A stretch of 63,068 bases of DNA from Faeciplasma sp964650705 (GCA_964650705.1 CAZYUJ010000009.1:1-63068); one strand, 5' to 3'; shown: positions 1 through 8,592, counted from the stretch's first letter. A program made the numbers and translations. Notes: generated from the letters alone by a model not told the origin.

Positions 1-2
1 AG

Positions 3-560
3 TACTATTTGGTTGGCAATTCCGCAATGAACTATGAGATGCAGAAAACCTTTGACAACGAGCTTTTGTTTATCACTCTGCTGACTGCGTTTGCGATCTT
101 CCTGATCGTTGCATTTACCTTCAAATCCATTTCTATCCCGCTGATTCTTGTTCTGTTGGTACAGTGCGGCGTTTATATTACGGTTACCATAACGGGACTG
201 ACGAGCGGCAGTATGTATTACCTGGCACTTTTGATAGTTGAATGCATTCTGATGGGCGCAACCGTAGACTATGGTATTCTTTTCACCAATTACTATTGCG
301 AGGCCCGCAAAACGGCAAACGTAAAGGAAGCACTCAAGATGGCTTATGCCGGTTCTATTCATACGATTATGACCTCCGGTCTGATTTTGGTTTTGGTTAC
401 AGCCGTAGTAGGCGGTATGTTTGAAAACCCGACGGTAACGTCGATCGTAAAGACCATTTCTATGGGTTCGCTTTGTGCTACACTATTGATCCTGTTCGTT
501 CTGCCCGGCATTTTGGCGGCTTGCGATAAGATCGTGACTAAAAAGCGTGATAGGGTTTAG
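3..560 (+). CDS. RND/MMPL-family exporter, C-terminal part (truncated by window start)
   Basis: This is the 3' end of a gene that begins before the window; the frame is open from the first in-frame codon at 3. It encodes the last transmembrane bundle of an RND/MMPL-type transporter, a proton-driven exporter in the cytoplasmic membrane. At least four hydrophobic segments are visible. The stretch GATVDYGILFTNYYCEAR matches the conserved 'G-x-x-V-D-Y' region of MMPL proteins, where the Asp lies in the proton path. The protein ends in a short basic tail (KKRDRV), typical of a cytoplasmic C-terminus. The substrate (lipid, drug or peptide) cannot be inferred from this part. The family call is solid; the exact role is unknown. 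Confidence 0.85.
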   Translation, partial: YYLVGNSAMNYEMQKTFDNELLFITLLTAFAIFLIVAFTFKSISIPLILVLLVQCGVYITVTITGLTSGSMYYLALLIVECILMGATVDYGILFTNYYCEARKTANVKEALKMAYAGSIHTIMTSGLILVLVTAVVGGMFENPTVTSIVKTISMGSLCATLLILFVLPGILAACDKIVTKKRDRV

Positions 561-605
561 TTCTACAGCCTCCAAAACAATTTAATACGTACTATCTTAT
601 AAAAA

Positions 606-640
606 ATATCGGCAGGGAGAGCAGATCCCCCTGCCGATAT
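606..640 (-). terminator. Intrinsic terminator between converging genes
   Basis: A perfect 12-bp stem (606-617 with 629-640) encloses an 11-nt loop. On the minus strand it is followed by six T, so it terminates the small minus-strand ORF ending at 646. It may also stop the transporter transcript arriving from the plus strand, though no T-run follows in that direction. Confidence 0.8.
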
Positions 641-645
641 TGTCG

Positions 646-882
646 TTATGCGAATATCAGATCGGTGTTTACGATCTCTGCAGCCCGGCTGCGAATATTG
701 TTCATCCGAACGACCCGTTCCGTTATGAGAGCGTTACGTTTGTCATTAAGAGCGTTGATGATAATGCCGCTTTCGTATTCGTCAAATACTATGCAATACT
801 TTTTATTATCATCACTTTTCAAGAGACCCTCAAGCGGAGCCTCTGTTACGGTAAGGGTGCCGTATGTAAGCATCGCACCCAA
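646..882 (-). CDS. Small hypothetical protein (78 aa), uncertain
   Basis: I do not recognise this protein. It is a short, mixed-charge, apparently soluble polypeptide with no signal peptide, membrane segment or Cys/His motif. The frame starts at TTG (882) or at ATG (873). Neither has a convincing Shine-Dalgarno sequence, and the frame stays open further upstream through the terminator of the preceding operon. Support comes from position: the stop lies 5 bases before a good minus-strand terminator, as expected for a real last gene. It could equally be a decayed remnant. No promoter was recognised. Confidence 0.35.
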   Translation of the reverse strand: MGAMLTYGTLTVTEAPLEGLLKSDDNKKYCIVFDEYESGIIINALNDKRNALITERVVRMNNIRSRAAEIVNTDLIFA

Positions 883-905
883 CCGAAAGCCCGTTATGAA
901 ACAAA

Positions 906-930
906 CGGCAGAGGAGCAACGCCTCTGCCG
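906..930 (-). terminator. Intrinsic terminator of the paaK-ACT-aminotransferase operon
   Basis: Nine-base-pair stem (906-914 with 922-930) with a 7-nt loop. On the minus strand it is followed by TTTGTTT. It lies 27 bases past the aminotransferase stop codon. Confidence 0.75.
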
Positions 931-956
931 AATTAAAAACTATAACAGGCTGACTG

Positions 957-2144
957 TTACATCAATTCCTTAATGATATCCGCCAGGATCTTAATGCCTT
1001 TGTCGATATCCTCGTCCGACGGCATTGAATAGTTCAATCTGAATGAACGGGTGGGTTCGCTCTCGTCGGGTGTGAATGCCGTTCCGGGCACAACGAAAAC
1101 ATTATTTTCGCTTGCCTTAGCGACAAAGTCAGAAAGAGCAATGCTTTCGGGAAGTGTACACCAAAGGAAGATTCCGCCCTCGGGACGGGTGAACTTCACG
1201 CAATCGGGCATATATTTTTCGAGCGCCGAGATCATAAGCCCTGCCTTATGAGCATAGAGCTTTCTGATATTCTCGATATGTGCATCAAGGTCATATTCCG
1301 TGATATATCTTGCACAGATCATCTGGAAGAGCACGTTTGTGTGAACGTCCTCGACCTGCTTCGCAACGACGATCTTGCTGATAAGCTCTTTGTTTGCGTT
1401 GACGAATCCGATTCTCATTCCTGCGGAGAGGACCTTTGAGAACGAGCCGCAGTAAACGACTCTTCCGTCAACGTCCATGCTCTTATAGGTCGGAACGTTT
1501 TCGCCCGAGAATCTCAAATCGCCATAGGGATTATCCTCGATGATAACGATATCGTATTTTCTTGCAAGCTCATAGACCGCCTTGCGGTTTTCAAGCGTTG
1601 AGGTTATTCCCGCGGGATTGTGGAAGGTGGGGATAAGATACAAAAGCTTTGCGTTGGGGTTTGCCTTCATAGCCTCTTCGAGCTTAGCGGTGTCGATCCC
1701 GTCGTCGTTAAGAGGGATTCCGACAAGCTTTGCGCCCAAAGATCTGAACGCATTGAGCGCACCGATGAAGCTCGGGCTTTCGCACAAAACAACATCTCCC
1801 TCGTTGCACATGACCTTGCAGGTAAGCTCAATGCCCTGTTGGCCGCCGGTCACGATAATGGTGTCGTCGTCGGGGCTTTGAATGTTATAAACTCTTGCCA
1901 AGCGCTCCTTGACGAGCTCACGAAGGGGCGTATAGCCCTCGGTAATGCCGTATTGCAAAGCGGTTACGGGCTCTTTTTCGAAGATATCGTTTGAAATCTT
2001 TTGCATCTCGCTCGCAGGGAAGGATTCGGGGCTTGGGTTCCCTGCGGCAAAGGAGATCGCACCCGGTCTGCCGAGGCTTTTGAATATCTCACGGATGGCA
2101 GAGGGCTTCATGTTCTTAAATTTATCTGAGATTCTGTATTCCAT
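957..2144 (-). CDS. PLP-dependent class I/II aminotransferase (2-aminoadipate/aromatic type)
   Basis: Fold-type I, pyridoxal-phosphate-dependent aminotransferase of 395 aa, the usual length. It transfers an amino group between an amino acid and a 2-oxo acid in the cytosol. The PLP-binding lysine is K237 in GSFSKVLSAG. The N-terminal SFAAGNPSPESFP and the central HNPAG and DNPYGDLRF segments are characteristic of the LysN/2-aminoadipate and MocR-like aminotransferase group. It is the last gene of a minus-strand operon, 20 bases after an ACT-domain gene and a phenylacetate-CoA ligase gene. That context favours aromatic amino acids, whose 2-oxo acids feed aryl-acetate formation; this substrate is inferred. 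The start ATG has only a weak AAAGAAG upstream. Confidence 0.9.
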   Translation of the reverse strand: MEYRISDKFKNMKPSAIREIFKSLGRPGAISFAAGNPSPESFPASEMQKISNDIFEKEPVTALQYGITEGYTPLRELVKERLARVYNIQSPDDDTIIVTGGQQGIELTCKVMCNEGDVVLCESPSFIGALNAFRSLGAKLVGIPLNDDGIDTAKLEEAMKANPNAKLLYLIPTFHNPAGITSTLENRKAVYELARKYDIVIIEDNPYGDLRFSGENVPTYKSMDVDGRVVYCGSFSKVLSAGMRIGFVNANKELISKIVVAKQVEDVHTNVLFQMICARYITEYDLDAHIENIRKLYAHKAGLMISALEKYMPDCVKFTRPEGGIFLWCTLPESIALSDFVAKASENNVFVVPGTAFTPDESEPTRSFRLNYSMPSDEDIDKGIKILADIIKELM

Positions 2145-2164
2145 TGGTGATGCTTCTTTCTTGT

Positions 2165-2587
2165 TTATTCCTGATCTATCGTTATGATCTCAAATCCTGC
2201 AACGGTCAAAGCCTTCAAAGCAGGCTCACGGTGTGTGGGACGCAAAACGATGATCGGCTTTGAATGCTCCTCAACGCAAAATGCATAGAGATATTCGACC
2301 GAGAGGTCGGCACACTTCAAGACCTGTAAAATCTTTGTGAGCTCACCGGGAGTGTGATCGACTGCGACGGCGATAACACGGGTCGTTTTAACGATAACTC
2401 CTGCTTCTGAGATGACTTTTTGAGCCAAAGTCGGCTTATCGACGATAAGGCGCATGATGCCGAAATCGGTGGTGTCAGCGATGGAGAGGGTTAAAATGTT
2501 AATGCCGTTTGCCGAGAGGATCTCCATAATGTCACAGGCAGAGCCGTGCTTGTTTTCAACAAAAACTGAAAGCTGTTTAATATACAT
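2165..2587 (-). CDS. Tandem ACT-domain amino acid-binding protein
   Basis: A 140-aa protein made of two ACT modules and nothing else. The first (about residues 3-65) contains VENKHGSACDIMEILSANGI; the second (about 70-138) contains VDHTPGELTKILQVL. The glycine between strand 1 and helix 1, which binds amino acid ligands, is present in both. Stand-alone ACT proteins of this size typically sit beside phenylacetate-CoA ligase and indolepyruvate oxidoreductase genes, and probably sense aromatic amino acids. It follows paaK by 17 bases and precedes the aminotransferase by 20, so the three are one operon. The ATG has an AAGGAGG site 7 bases upstream. The regulatory target is unknown. Confidence 0.88.
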   Translation of the reverse strand: MYIKQLSVFVENKHGSACDIMEILSANGINILTLSIADTTDFGIMRLIVDKPTLAQKVISEAGVIVKTTRVIAVAVDHTPGELTKILQVLKCADLSVEYLYAFCVEEHSKPIIVLRPTHREPALKALTVAGFEIITIDQE

Positions 2588-2604
2588 TCTCGTTCCTCCT
2601 TATA

Positions 2605-3912
2605 TTAATCGTGAAGCTTGCGGTTATCAAAGACACGCTTTGCCTTGCCTTCGCTCTTGGGAAGGGTCTTGGGGTTGCAAAGATGAACACGCGCGCCGAT
2701 GCCCAAAACGGATCTGAGCTCGTTAACGAGCATCTTTTCGGTTGCGGCAATGGTCTTAACGTCGTCGTTAAACATCTCGTTGGACATTTCAACGTTGATG
2801 TCAAGGGTGTCGTTGTTGTTAACTCTGTCGACGATGATCTGATAGTTGGGCATTGTGCCGTTCGAAGCCTTCAACAAAACTTCCTCGATCTGAGACGGGA
2901 AGACGTTGACGCCGCGGATGATGAGCATATCGTCTGTTCTGCCCTGTGGTTTTCTCATTCTGACGTGAGTTCTTCCGCAAGCGCACTTTTCATAGTTGAG
3001 CGAGCAGATGTCGCGTGTGCGGTATCTGATAAGAGGGAAGCCTTCCTTGGTGATGGTGGTGAACACGAGCTCGCCCTGTTCGCCTGCAGGCAAGACCTCA
3101 CCGGTGTCGGGATCGATTATTTCGGGAATGAACATATCCTCACAAACGTGCATACCTGCCTGACATTCACATTCATAGGATACACCGGGGCCCATGATCT
3201 CACTCAAACCGTAAATATCGTAAGCCTTGATGTTGAGCTTGTCTTCGATGGTGCGGCGCATATCCTCTGTCCAAGGCTCAGCGCCGAAGATTCCGACCTT
3301 CAAGGAGAGCTGATCCTTGACGCCCATTTCCTCAACAGTCTCGCCAAGGTATAAAGCGTATGAAGGAGTGCAGCAAAGAGCCGTCGAGCCGAAATCGACC
3401 ATAGTCTGGATCTGACGGGCAGTATTTCCCGCACTTGTGGGGATTACGGTAGCACCGATCTTTTCAGCGCCGCCGTGAGCTCCCAAACCGCCTGTAAACA
3501 AACCGTAGCCATAGGATACCTGAACGAAATCTTCATCGCCCAAGCCGATAGCGACCATCATTCTTGCGACGCCGTCAGCCCAGTCGTCAAGGTCTTTTTG
3601 TGTGTAGCCGACAACGATCTGCTTGCCGGTCGTGCCGCTTGAAGCGTGAACTCTGACGATATCCTTAAGAGGCTCGGCAAAGAGTCCGTAGGGATAATAA
3701 TCTCTTAAGTCCTGTTTATAGGAGAAGGGAAGCTTGTGAAGGTCTTCGACTCCTTTGATGTCAGAGGGCTTTAATCCGAGCTCATCCATGCGTTTTCTGA
3801 AAAGAACAACGCGCTCGTACATTCTTTCTACCTGCCATTTAAGTCTTTCGGACTGAAGCTTTTCAAGCTCTTCACGGGGCATACATTCAATTTTTTCGTT
3901 CAAATAAGGCAT
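2605..3912 (-). CDS. paaK: Phenylacetate-CoA ligase
   Basis: An adenylate-forming enzyme of 435 aa, the family length, that activates phenylacetate or related aryl acids to CoA thioesters with ATP. The P-loop-like motif SSGTTGKQ lies near residues 91-98. The central YGLSEIMGPGVSYEC and the C-terminal GRTDDMLIIRGVNVFPSQIEE are hallmark PaaK motifs. Four Cys in an ECECQAG / CSLNYEKCACG pair match the metal-binding Cys of anaerobe PaaK proteins. It is first in a minus-strand operon with an ACT protein and an aminotransferase, under a good sigma-A promoter. In anaerobes this enzyme often serves aromatic amino acid fermentation with IorAB, but no iorAB genes are in view. An AAGGGAG site precedes the ATG. 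Confidence 0.92.
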   Translation of the reverse strand: MPYLNEKIECMPREELEKLQSERLKWQVERMYERVVLFRKRMDELGLKPSDIKGVEDLHKLPFSYKQDLRDYYPYGLFAEPLKDIVRVHASSGTTGKQIVVGYTQKDLDDWADGVARMMVAIGLGDEDFVQVSYGYGLFTGGLGAHGGAEKIGATVIPTSAGNTARQIQTMVDFGSTALCCTPSYALYLGETVEEMGVKDQLSLKVGIFGAEPWTEDMRRTIEDKLNIKAYDIYGLSEIMGPGVSYECECQAGMHVCEDMFIPEIIDPDTGEVLPAGEQGELVFTTITKEGFPLIRYRTRDICSLNYEKCACGRTHVRMRKPQGRTDDMLIIRGVNVFPSQIEEVLLKASNGTMPNYQIIVDRVNNNDTLDINVEMSNEMFNDDVKTIAATEKMLVNELRSVLGIGARVHLCNPKTLPKSEGKAKRVFDNRKLHD

Positions 3913-3945
3913 TGGTTTACATCTCCCTTGGGTTATATTAACGAA

Positions 3946-3974
3946 AGTATATCATCATTTGTCGCTTTTGTAAA
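3946..3974 (-). promoter_or_regulatory. Sigma-A promoter of paaK operon
   Basis: On the minus strand, TTTACA (-35, 3969-3974) and TATACT (-10, 3946-3951) are separated by exactly 17 bases, 33 bases upstream of the paaK start. It is back-to-back with the promoter at 4014. Confidence 0.8.
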
Positions 3975-4013
3975 GCCGTTTACAGTGCTAAAGCAGAAAA
4001 CTTTGTACAACAG

Positions 4014-4042
4014 TTGACAATATTCAACAAATCGACTATAAT
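4014..4042 (+). promoter_or_regulatory. Consensus sigma-A promoter of the DUF975 gene
   Basis: A perfect TTGACA (4014-4019), 17-base spacer and perfect TATAAT (4037-4042). It lies 33 bases upstream of the ATG at 4076, supporting that upstream start even though the frame is interrupted. Confidence 0.9.
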
Positions 4043-4075
4043 TTGATCATAAAATAACTAAGGGGGTTATCTTTT

Positions 4076-4774
4076 ATGAAACAAACAATTTTGGAAACAT
4101 ATCGCGGCGCACTCAACATCTTGAAGAAAAAGCCGGTGCTCTTGTAGGGACTTACCTTGCTCACTCAGCTCTTGACCGGATTGGCAAGCATGTTCGGAAT
4201 CGTTCCGATCGTTTATGTTCCCATCGTTTTAGCGTTGAGCGCAAGCCTTTGCATCCTTTATCTTAAGGGCTACAGAGGGGAAGAGGTTTCTTCCGCCGAC
4301 ATTTTCACAGGCTTCAAGAATTTCATGCACGTCGCAGGCGGTATGGCTTGGATGTATCTTTGGATCTTGATCTGGGGTCTCATTCCTTTCGCAGGATTTG
4401 TGTTTGCTATCATCAAGTCTTATGAATATGCATTCACTCCTTACATACTCATCACAATGCCCGAGATCGGTGCTACCGAAGCGCTTAAGAAGTCCAAGGA
4501 AATGACCAATGGATTAAAGGCAAAGATGTTCTGGAGCGAGGTATTGATCCCGATCGCATTCGTTATCGTCGTTTTGGTCGTCGGCTTGTTTGCTGCAATT
4601 CCTTACATCGGCGTTCTCTTCGGCATCGTTTTGGTCGTCTTTATCCTTGTATTCGCTCTTCTTTACTCCATCTTTATGGGCCTTATCAGAGCAGGATTCT
4701 ATGATGGAGCAGAAAAGGCATTGGAGCCTAAGGAAGAACCTGTTGCTGAAGTGGTTCCCGAAGTCGTTGCATAA
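4076..4774 (+). pseudogene. DUF975-like membrane protein interrupted by in-frame TAG
   Basis: A multi-pass membrane protein related to the DUF975 family (function unknown). Matching features are the region GYRGEEVSSADIF and, after two membrane helices, SYEYAFTPYILITMPEIGATEALKKS. A perfect promoter, an AGGGGG site (4061-4066) and the ATG at 4076 open a frame that reads 23 sensible codons (MKQTILETYRGALNILKKKP...), then hits TAG at 4145-4147, and continues in the same frame to 4774. The family N-terminus lies before the stop, so this looks like a point nonsense mutation, perhaps TGG to TAG. Translation could restart at TTG 4157, because AGGGA (4146-4150) lies 6 bases before it; that product of 205 aa keeps most helices. 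A sequencing error is also possible. TAG ends other genes here, so general stop reassignment is unlikely. Confidence 0.7.
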
Positions 4775-4788
4775 TTTAAAAGCATTTG

Positions 4789-4818
4789 ATAAAAGAGCTC
4801 CTTCGAGGGCTCTTTTAT
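4789..4818 (+). terminator. Intrinsic terminator after DUF975 gene
   Basis: Ten-base-pair stem ATAAAAGAGC (4789-4798) with GCTCTTTTAT (4809-4818), extended inward by a G-T and a C-G pair. The T-rich 3' arm provides the U-tract, and the 5' A-tract allows activity in both directions. Confidence 0.75.
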
Positions 4819-4841
4819 TATGCCAAATGATATAGCTCCTA

Positions 4842-4870
4842 TTGACTTTTTGCCTTTGTTTGGCTATACT
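4842..4870 (+). promoter_or_regulatory. Sigma-A promoter of secDF
   Basis: TTGACT (4842-4847), 17-base spacer, TATACT (4865-4870). It lies 55 bases upstream of the secD start, and the leader ends in AAGGAGG (4912-4918). Confidence 0.85.
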
Positions 4871-4925
4871 AACAAGGTGAATGTCAATTTTATTGACGTG
4901 CAAATTATATTAAGGAGGACTTAAA

Positions 4926-6341
4926 GTGCGACGCATTGGCAAACCCGTATTTTTTATTGTTGTTGTACTGATAGCTGTTTTTACATTCCTCACCTTTAAC
5001 GGCGTTTCCACCTATTACGGTGATATTGAAACTGTCTATATAAAAGGTGCGGACGATATCCGTTGGGGTATCGATATCAGCGGCGGCGTTGACGTTACCT
5101 TCTCTCCGCCTGAGGGTGTAGAGGCGACCGAGGAACAGATGGATGCTGCTCAGGCAGCACTCGAAATGAGACTTGTAAATCTCGGCATTACAGACTATGA
5201 GCTTTATGTTGACTATTCTAATTACGATATAATCGTAAGATTCCCCTGGCAGGCAGGCGAAGAGGACTTTGATCCCGAAGCTGCTGTTGCCGAGCTCGGC
5301 GAGACTGCTCAGCTCACCTTCAGAGAAGGCTATGAGGTCGATGAGTATGGATTGCCCACAGGTGTGACCGCCGAAAACATCATCTTGACAGGTGAACACG
5401 TTGAAAGCGCAAGCGCTGTTTTCTGGCAGGATGAGAACTATGAATATGTATTCGCAGTAGCTCTCGACTTCGACGAAGTCGGCACCGAAGCGTTTGCGGA
5501 AGCTACCACGAGATTGGCTAAAGAGGAAGGAACTATCTCCATCTGGATGGATGACGTGTGCATCTCATATCCCTCGGTTAACGAGGCTATCACTTCCGGT
5601 GAGGCTACCATCACATCCGATTCATTTGACTATGATACCGCTAAGGAGCTGGCTGACAAGATCGCAGGCGGCGCTTTGCCCTATAAGCTTGTGACCTCGA
5701 ACTTCTCGACGATCTCCGCAACCATGGGCTCGGGCGCAAGAAACGCAATGCTCATCGCAGGCGTTATCGCGTTTATACTCATCTGCATCTATATGATCGT
5801 TGTTTACAGACTCCCCGGCGCAGTTGCGTGCATTTCATTGGCAGGACAGGTCGTCGGAACCATCGCCTGCATCACAGGCTTCTTCGGATTCGTTCCCAGC
5901 TTCACTCTTACCATCCCCGGTATCGCAGGTATCATCCTTGCAGTCGGTATGGGCGTTGACGCAAACGTTGTAACGTTTGAACGTATCAAGGAAGAACTCA
6001 GAGCAGGCAGAACTCTTTACGGAGCATTGGAACAGGGATATAAGCGAGCTATGGCGGCTGTATTCGACGGAAACATCACAATGGTGTTTGTAGCAGTTAT
6101 CCTTATGGGCGCATTCGGTCCGCCGGACAGCATTTTGGCAAAGGCAATGAGCTTTATCTACTTCATGTTCCCCACAACTATCGAAGGAACTATCTATTCG
6201 TTCGGATATACACTCTTGGTCGGTGTAATCCTTAACTTCGTATTCGGTATCGGCGCAACAAGACTTATGCTCGCATCCTTGGCAAAGTTCAAGTGCTTCA
6301 GAAACCCCAAGCTTTACGGAGGTGTGAACGATGAACAATAA
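4926..6341 (+). CDS. secD: Protein translocase subunit SecD
   Basis: SecD, partner of SecF in the accessory complex that uses the proton-motive force to help proteins finish crossing the membrane through SecYEG. At 471 aa it has the Gram-positive length. There is one N-terminal membrane helix (about 7-27), then the large extracellular domain starting with RWGIDISGGVDVTFSPPEG (the D1 'G-x-D-x-x-G-G' motif), then five C-terminal helices including GIAGIILAVGMGVDANVVTFERIKEE, which carries the conserved transmembrane Asp. The start is GTG 4926, seven bases after AAGGAGG. secF overlaps its end by 11 bases. No yajC is next to it. Identification is secure. Confidence 0.96.
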   Translation: MRRIGKPVFFIVVVLIAVFTFLTFNGVSTYYGDIETVYIKGADDIRWGIDISGGVDVTFSPPEGVEATEEQMDAAQAALEMRLVNLGITDYELYVDYSNYDIIVRFPWQAGEEDFDPEAAVAELGETAQLTFREGYEVDEYGLPTGVTAENIILTGEHVESASAVFWQDENYEYVFAVALDFDEVGTEAFAEATTRLAKEEGTISIWMDDVCISYPSVNEAITSGEATITSDSFDYDTAKELADKIAGGALPYKLVTSNFSTISATMGSGARNAMLIAGVIAFILICIYMIVVYRLPGAVACISLAGQVVGTIACITGFFGFVPSFTLTIPGIAGIILAVGMGVDANVVTFERIKEELRAGRTLYGALEQGYKRAMAAVFDGNITMVFVAVILMGAFGPPDSILAKAMSFIYFMFPTTIEGTIYSFGYTLLVGVILNFVFGIGATRLMLASLAKFKCFRNPKLYGGVNDEQ

Positions 6342-7263
6342 GATCTATGATATCGTCGGCAAGAAGAAAATCTTCTTCACCGTTTCACTTTTGGTTATCG
6401 CTTTGTCGATCGTTTTGACCTTTGTTTTGGGAATGAACATTGCGATCGAGTTTAAAGGCGGCACCATCGTTACCTATTCCTATACGGGAACCATTGATGA
6501 AAACGAGATCGAAGCTTTGGCGGCTGAGACGGTCGGACAGACCTGTAACGCGACCTTGGGCGAAAGCTTGGCGGACAGTTTGACGACAGTGGCACTCAGC
6601 TTCCCTGCATCCGAAGGTGTCAGCGTTGAGACTCAGAGCGCTCTTACAGACGCTTTGATCGCAGCTTATCCCGACAATTCGCTCGCTCTTTACAGCTCAC
6701 AGGACGTTAATCCCTCTACGGGCAGCGGATTCTTCGGAAAATGCATAATGGCGGTTGCTGTTTCTGCGGTCTTGATGATCATTTACATCGGCTTCAGATT
6801 CAGACACATCGGCGGCTGGGTCGCAGGTTGCTGTGCGGTTATCGCACTTATCCACGATATGTTCTTCGTATATGCTTGCTGTGTTGTTTTCAGATTCGAC
6901 ATCAACTCAAACTTTATGGCAGTTTTGCTCACCATCTTGGGCTACTCCATCAACGCAACCATCATCATCTATGACAGAATCAGAGAGAACAGACGTCTTT
7001 ACGGCGCCCAGAAATCGCTTGCTGAGCTTGTAAACATGAGCATCAGCCAGTCGATGGGAAGATCCATCCACACGACCGCAACAACTGTTATCGCAATGGC
7101 AGCGATCTGTGTTGTTTCGCTTGTGGCAGGCGTTGATTCCATCATCAGCTTTGCATTCCCGCTTGTTGTGGGTCTGCTCGCAGGTGTGTATTCCTCGAAC
7201 TGCATTGCGCCCACCCTTTGGGTCATGTGGCAGTCAAAGCTTGACGCTAAGAAGGCTAAGTAA
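6331..7263 (+). CDS. secF: Protein translocase subunit SecF
   Basis: SecF, 310 aa, membrane partner of SecD. Helix 1 (about 14-34) is followed by the family motif IEFKGGTIVTYSYTG. The extracellular domain then leads to five helices, including IGFRFRHIGGWVAGCCAVIALIHDMFFVYA and GYSINATIIIYDRIREN, which hold the conserved Asp/Arg positions. The ATG at 6331 lies inside the secD 3' end, so the two are translationally coupled. Downstream, an imperfect hairpin (about 7291-7314) lacks a T-run, so termination of this operon is unclear. The next gene looks foreign. Confidence 0.96.
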   Translation: MNNKIYDIVGKKKIFFTVSLLVIALSIVLTFVLGMNIAIEFKGGTIVTYSYTGTIDENEIEALAAETVGQTCNATLGESLADSLTTVALSFPASEGVSVETQSALTDALIAAYPDNSLALYSSQDVNPSTGSGFFGKCIMAVAVSAVLMIIYIGFRFRHIGGWVAGCCAVIALIHDMFFVYACCVVFRFDINSNFMAVLLTILGYSINATIIIYDRIRENRRLYGAQKSLAELVNMSISQSMGRSIHTTATTVIAMAAICVVSLVAGVDSIISFAFPLVVGLLAGVYSSNCIAPTLWVMWQSKLDAKKAK

Positions 7264-7343
7264 ACAAGATCAAACATCCGCCCAAATGCTAGGTGGCTGT
7301 AAAACAGCTAACCTCACGGTAGATCCTTCTGCCACGAAGTTTC

Positions 7344-7372
7344 TTGTATATCATGGGGCCATATAGTAGAAT
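7344..7372 (+). promoter_or_regulatory. Promoter of the phosphotransferase gene
   Basis: TTGTAT (7344-7349), 17-base spacer, TAGAAT (7367-7372), 67 bases before the ATG at 7440. The surrounding 170 bases show no other gene. Confidence 0.65.
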
Positions 7373-7439
7373 AAATCAAACAGTTCGCAAAACAAGAATT
7401 TGTCTGAATATTTATGTCCAAATCTGTGTGAGGTAGACC

Positions 7440-8456
7440 ATGTTTAATATAACGAATGAAAATATTGAATCTATTTTGCAGGATTATAACATCTTTGCAG
7501 AAATAAGAAGTGTTGCTGAACTTCAGCGCTATCACTATGAACGCGATGATCCTGATTCAAAAGAAGTACGCCTCATTGTAAAAGTCGATTTAGAGGATGC
7601 CGCACCCCTTGTAGTTCGGTTCAAAAATGAGAAGGATGTTACACTTGAACTGATTGAAAGCCAAAGCCAGTTTGCTGATGTACTGAAACAGAACGGAATT
7701 ATTACACCGACCCAATACCAAGCGAATGGAAGATTTGCTAATTGGTATTCCATCGGCGGGTATGATGTGATTGTAACACTTGAGCAATTCGTTGAGAACG
7801 AAATCAAAATTGTCGATGAAACAACTGCCAAAAAGACAGGCGAACTGCTTGCTAAAACGCATGCGATTGCAGAACAGAATAATCTCCACATAGATAATGA
7901 TGTTCTATTCAATCCGTTTTCCCATAACGATTTGTTTGCTTATGATGCTTTCATGTCGCTGGAACATCTTCTTAAAGGAGAGGACAAGGTTCTCTTTGAC
8001 AAAATCGTTGATGCGTACAATGCACATATGGATGCGCTTGCCCCATTAAGAAAACGGTCAAAGTATGCTGTACAAGGAGATATTAGCGACTGCAATTTGT
8101 ATCTTACCCAGCAGGGCGAAATTGGTATCTTTGATTTTAACAGATCGGGAGATAATATTCTTTTTTGTGACGCTGTAATGCAAGCCATCTTTGAAGCAAG
8201 ACTTATGGATTATCCCGAAAACAAAGAGGATGATTTTGAAGTCAAAATATTGGCATCCTTTTTGGGAGGATATTGTTCTGTGCGGAGTTTCACGGAAGAG
8301 GAACAAAAACTGTATCCATATCTATGCGCGATTATTGATGCCTTTTGGAGTTCTGACATTCGGTGGAACGAGGACAGCTTGCTGAATGCACATAAGGCAG
8401 GAGATGCCGAAAGCGTTCGGCGATGGCTGTCGATGATTTTGGAACGGCTTGCATAA
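7440..8456 (+). CDS. APH-family phosphotransferase (aminoglycoside/choline kinase fold)
   Basis: A 338-aa protein with the kinase fold of aminoglycoside phosphotransferases, which transfer phosphate from ATP to small hydroxylated molecules. The catalytic-loop motif, normally H-G-D-x-x-x-x-N, reads QGDISDCN (D214, N219), so Asp and Asn are kept and His is Gln. The following metal-binding segment is IGIFDFNRSGD (D232). No antibiotic substrate can be assigned. The gene and its flanks are visibly more AT-rich than secF and nrdR on either side, have their own promoter and three downstream hairpins, and interrupt two housekeeping loci. These are signs of acquisition, but no integrase, IS or clear target duplication is visible. 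The start ATG has GAGGT upstream. Confidence 0.75.
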   Translation: MFNITNENIESILQDYNIFAEIRSVAELQRYHYERDDPDSKEVRLIVKVDLEDAAPLVVRFKNEKDVTLELIESQSQFADVLKQNGIITPTQYQANGRFANWYSIGGYDVIVTLEQFVENEIKIVDETTAKKTGELLAKTHAIAEQNNLHIDNDVLFNPFSHNDLFAYDAFMSLEHLLKGEDKVLFDKIVDAYNAHMDALAPLRKRSKYAVQGDISDCNLYLTQQGEIGIFDFNRSGDNILFCDAVMQAIFEARLMDYPENKEDDFEVKILASFLGGYCSVRSFTEEEQKLYPYLCAIIDAFWSSDIRWNEDSLLNAHKAGDAESVRRWLSMILERLA

Positions 8457-8545
8457 CCAAATCCGATTTGTCTGCTGGATAAGGGCGCACTTCTATACAC
8501 CTTTCGGCGTAGTGCGTTATTTGTGGGTTTTGCACCGCACCCAAA

Positions 8546-8566
8546 GCTCCCTTTACACAAGGGAGC
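8546..8566 (+). terminator. Hairpin after the phosphotransferase gene
   Basis: GCTCCCTT (8546-8553) pairs with AAGGGAGC (8559-8566), followed by CTTTCT. This is a plausible weak terminator for the phosphotransferase gene. Confidence 0.5.
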
Positions 8567-8592
8567 CTTTCTAAACCGATACATAACATAAA

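Noticed and set aside
4145..4147. TAG as a reassigned or recoded codon (for example pyrrolysine)
   Set aside because: Several genes here end normally in TAG (560, 18091, 23717, 36809), and no recoding hairpin follows the codon.
7291..7314. Hairpin after secF as an intrinsic terminator
   Set aside because: Stem is imperfect and no T-run follows, so it was not listed as a terminator.
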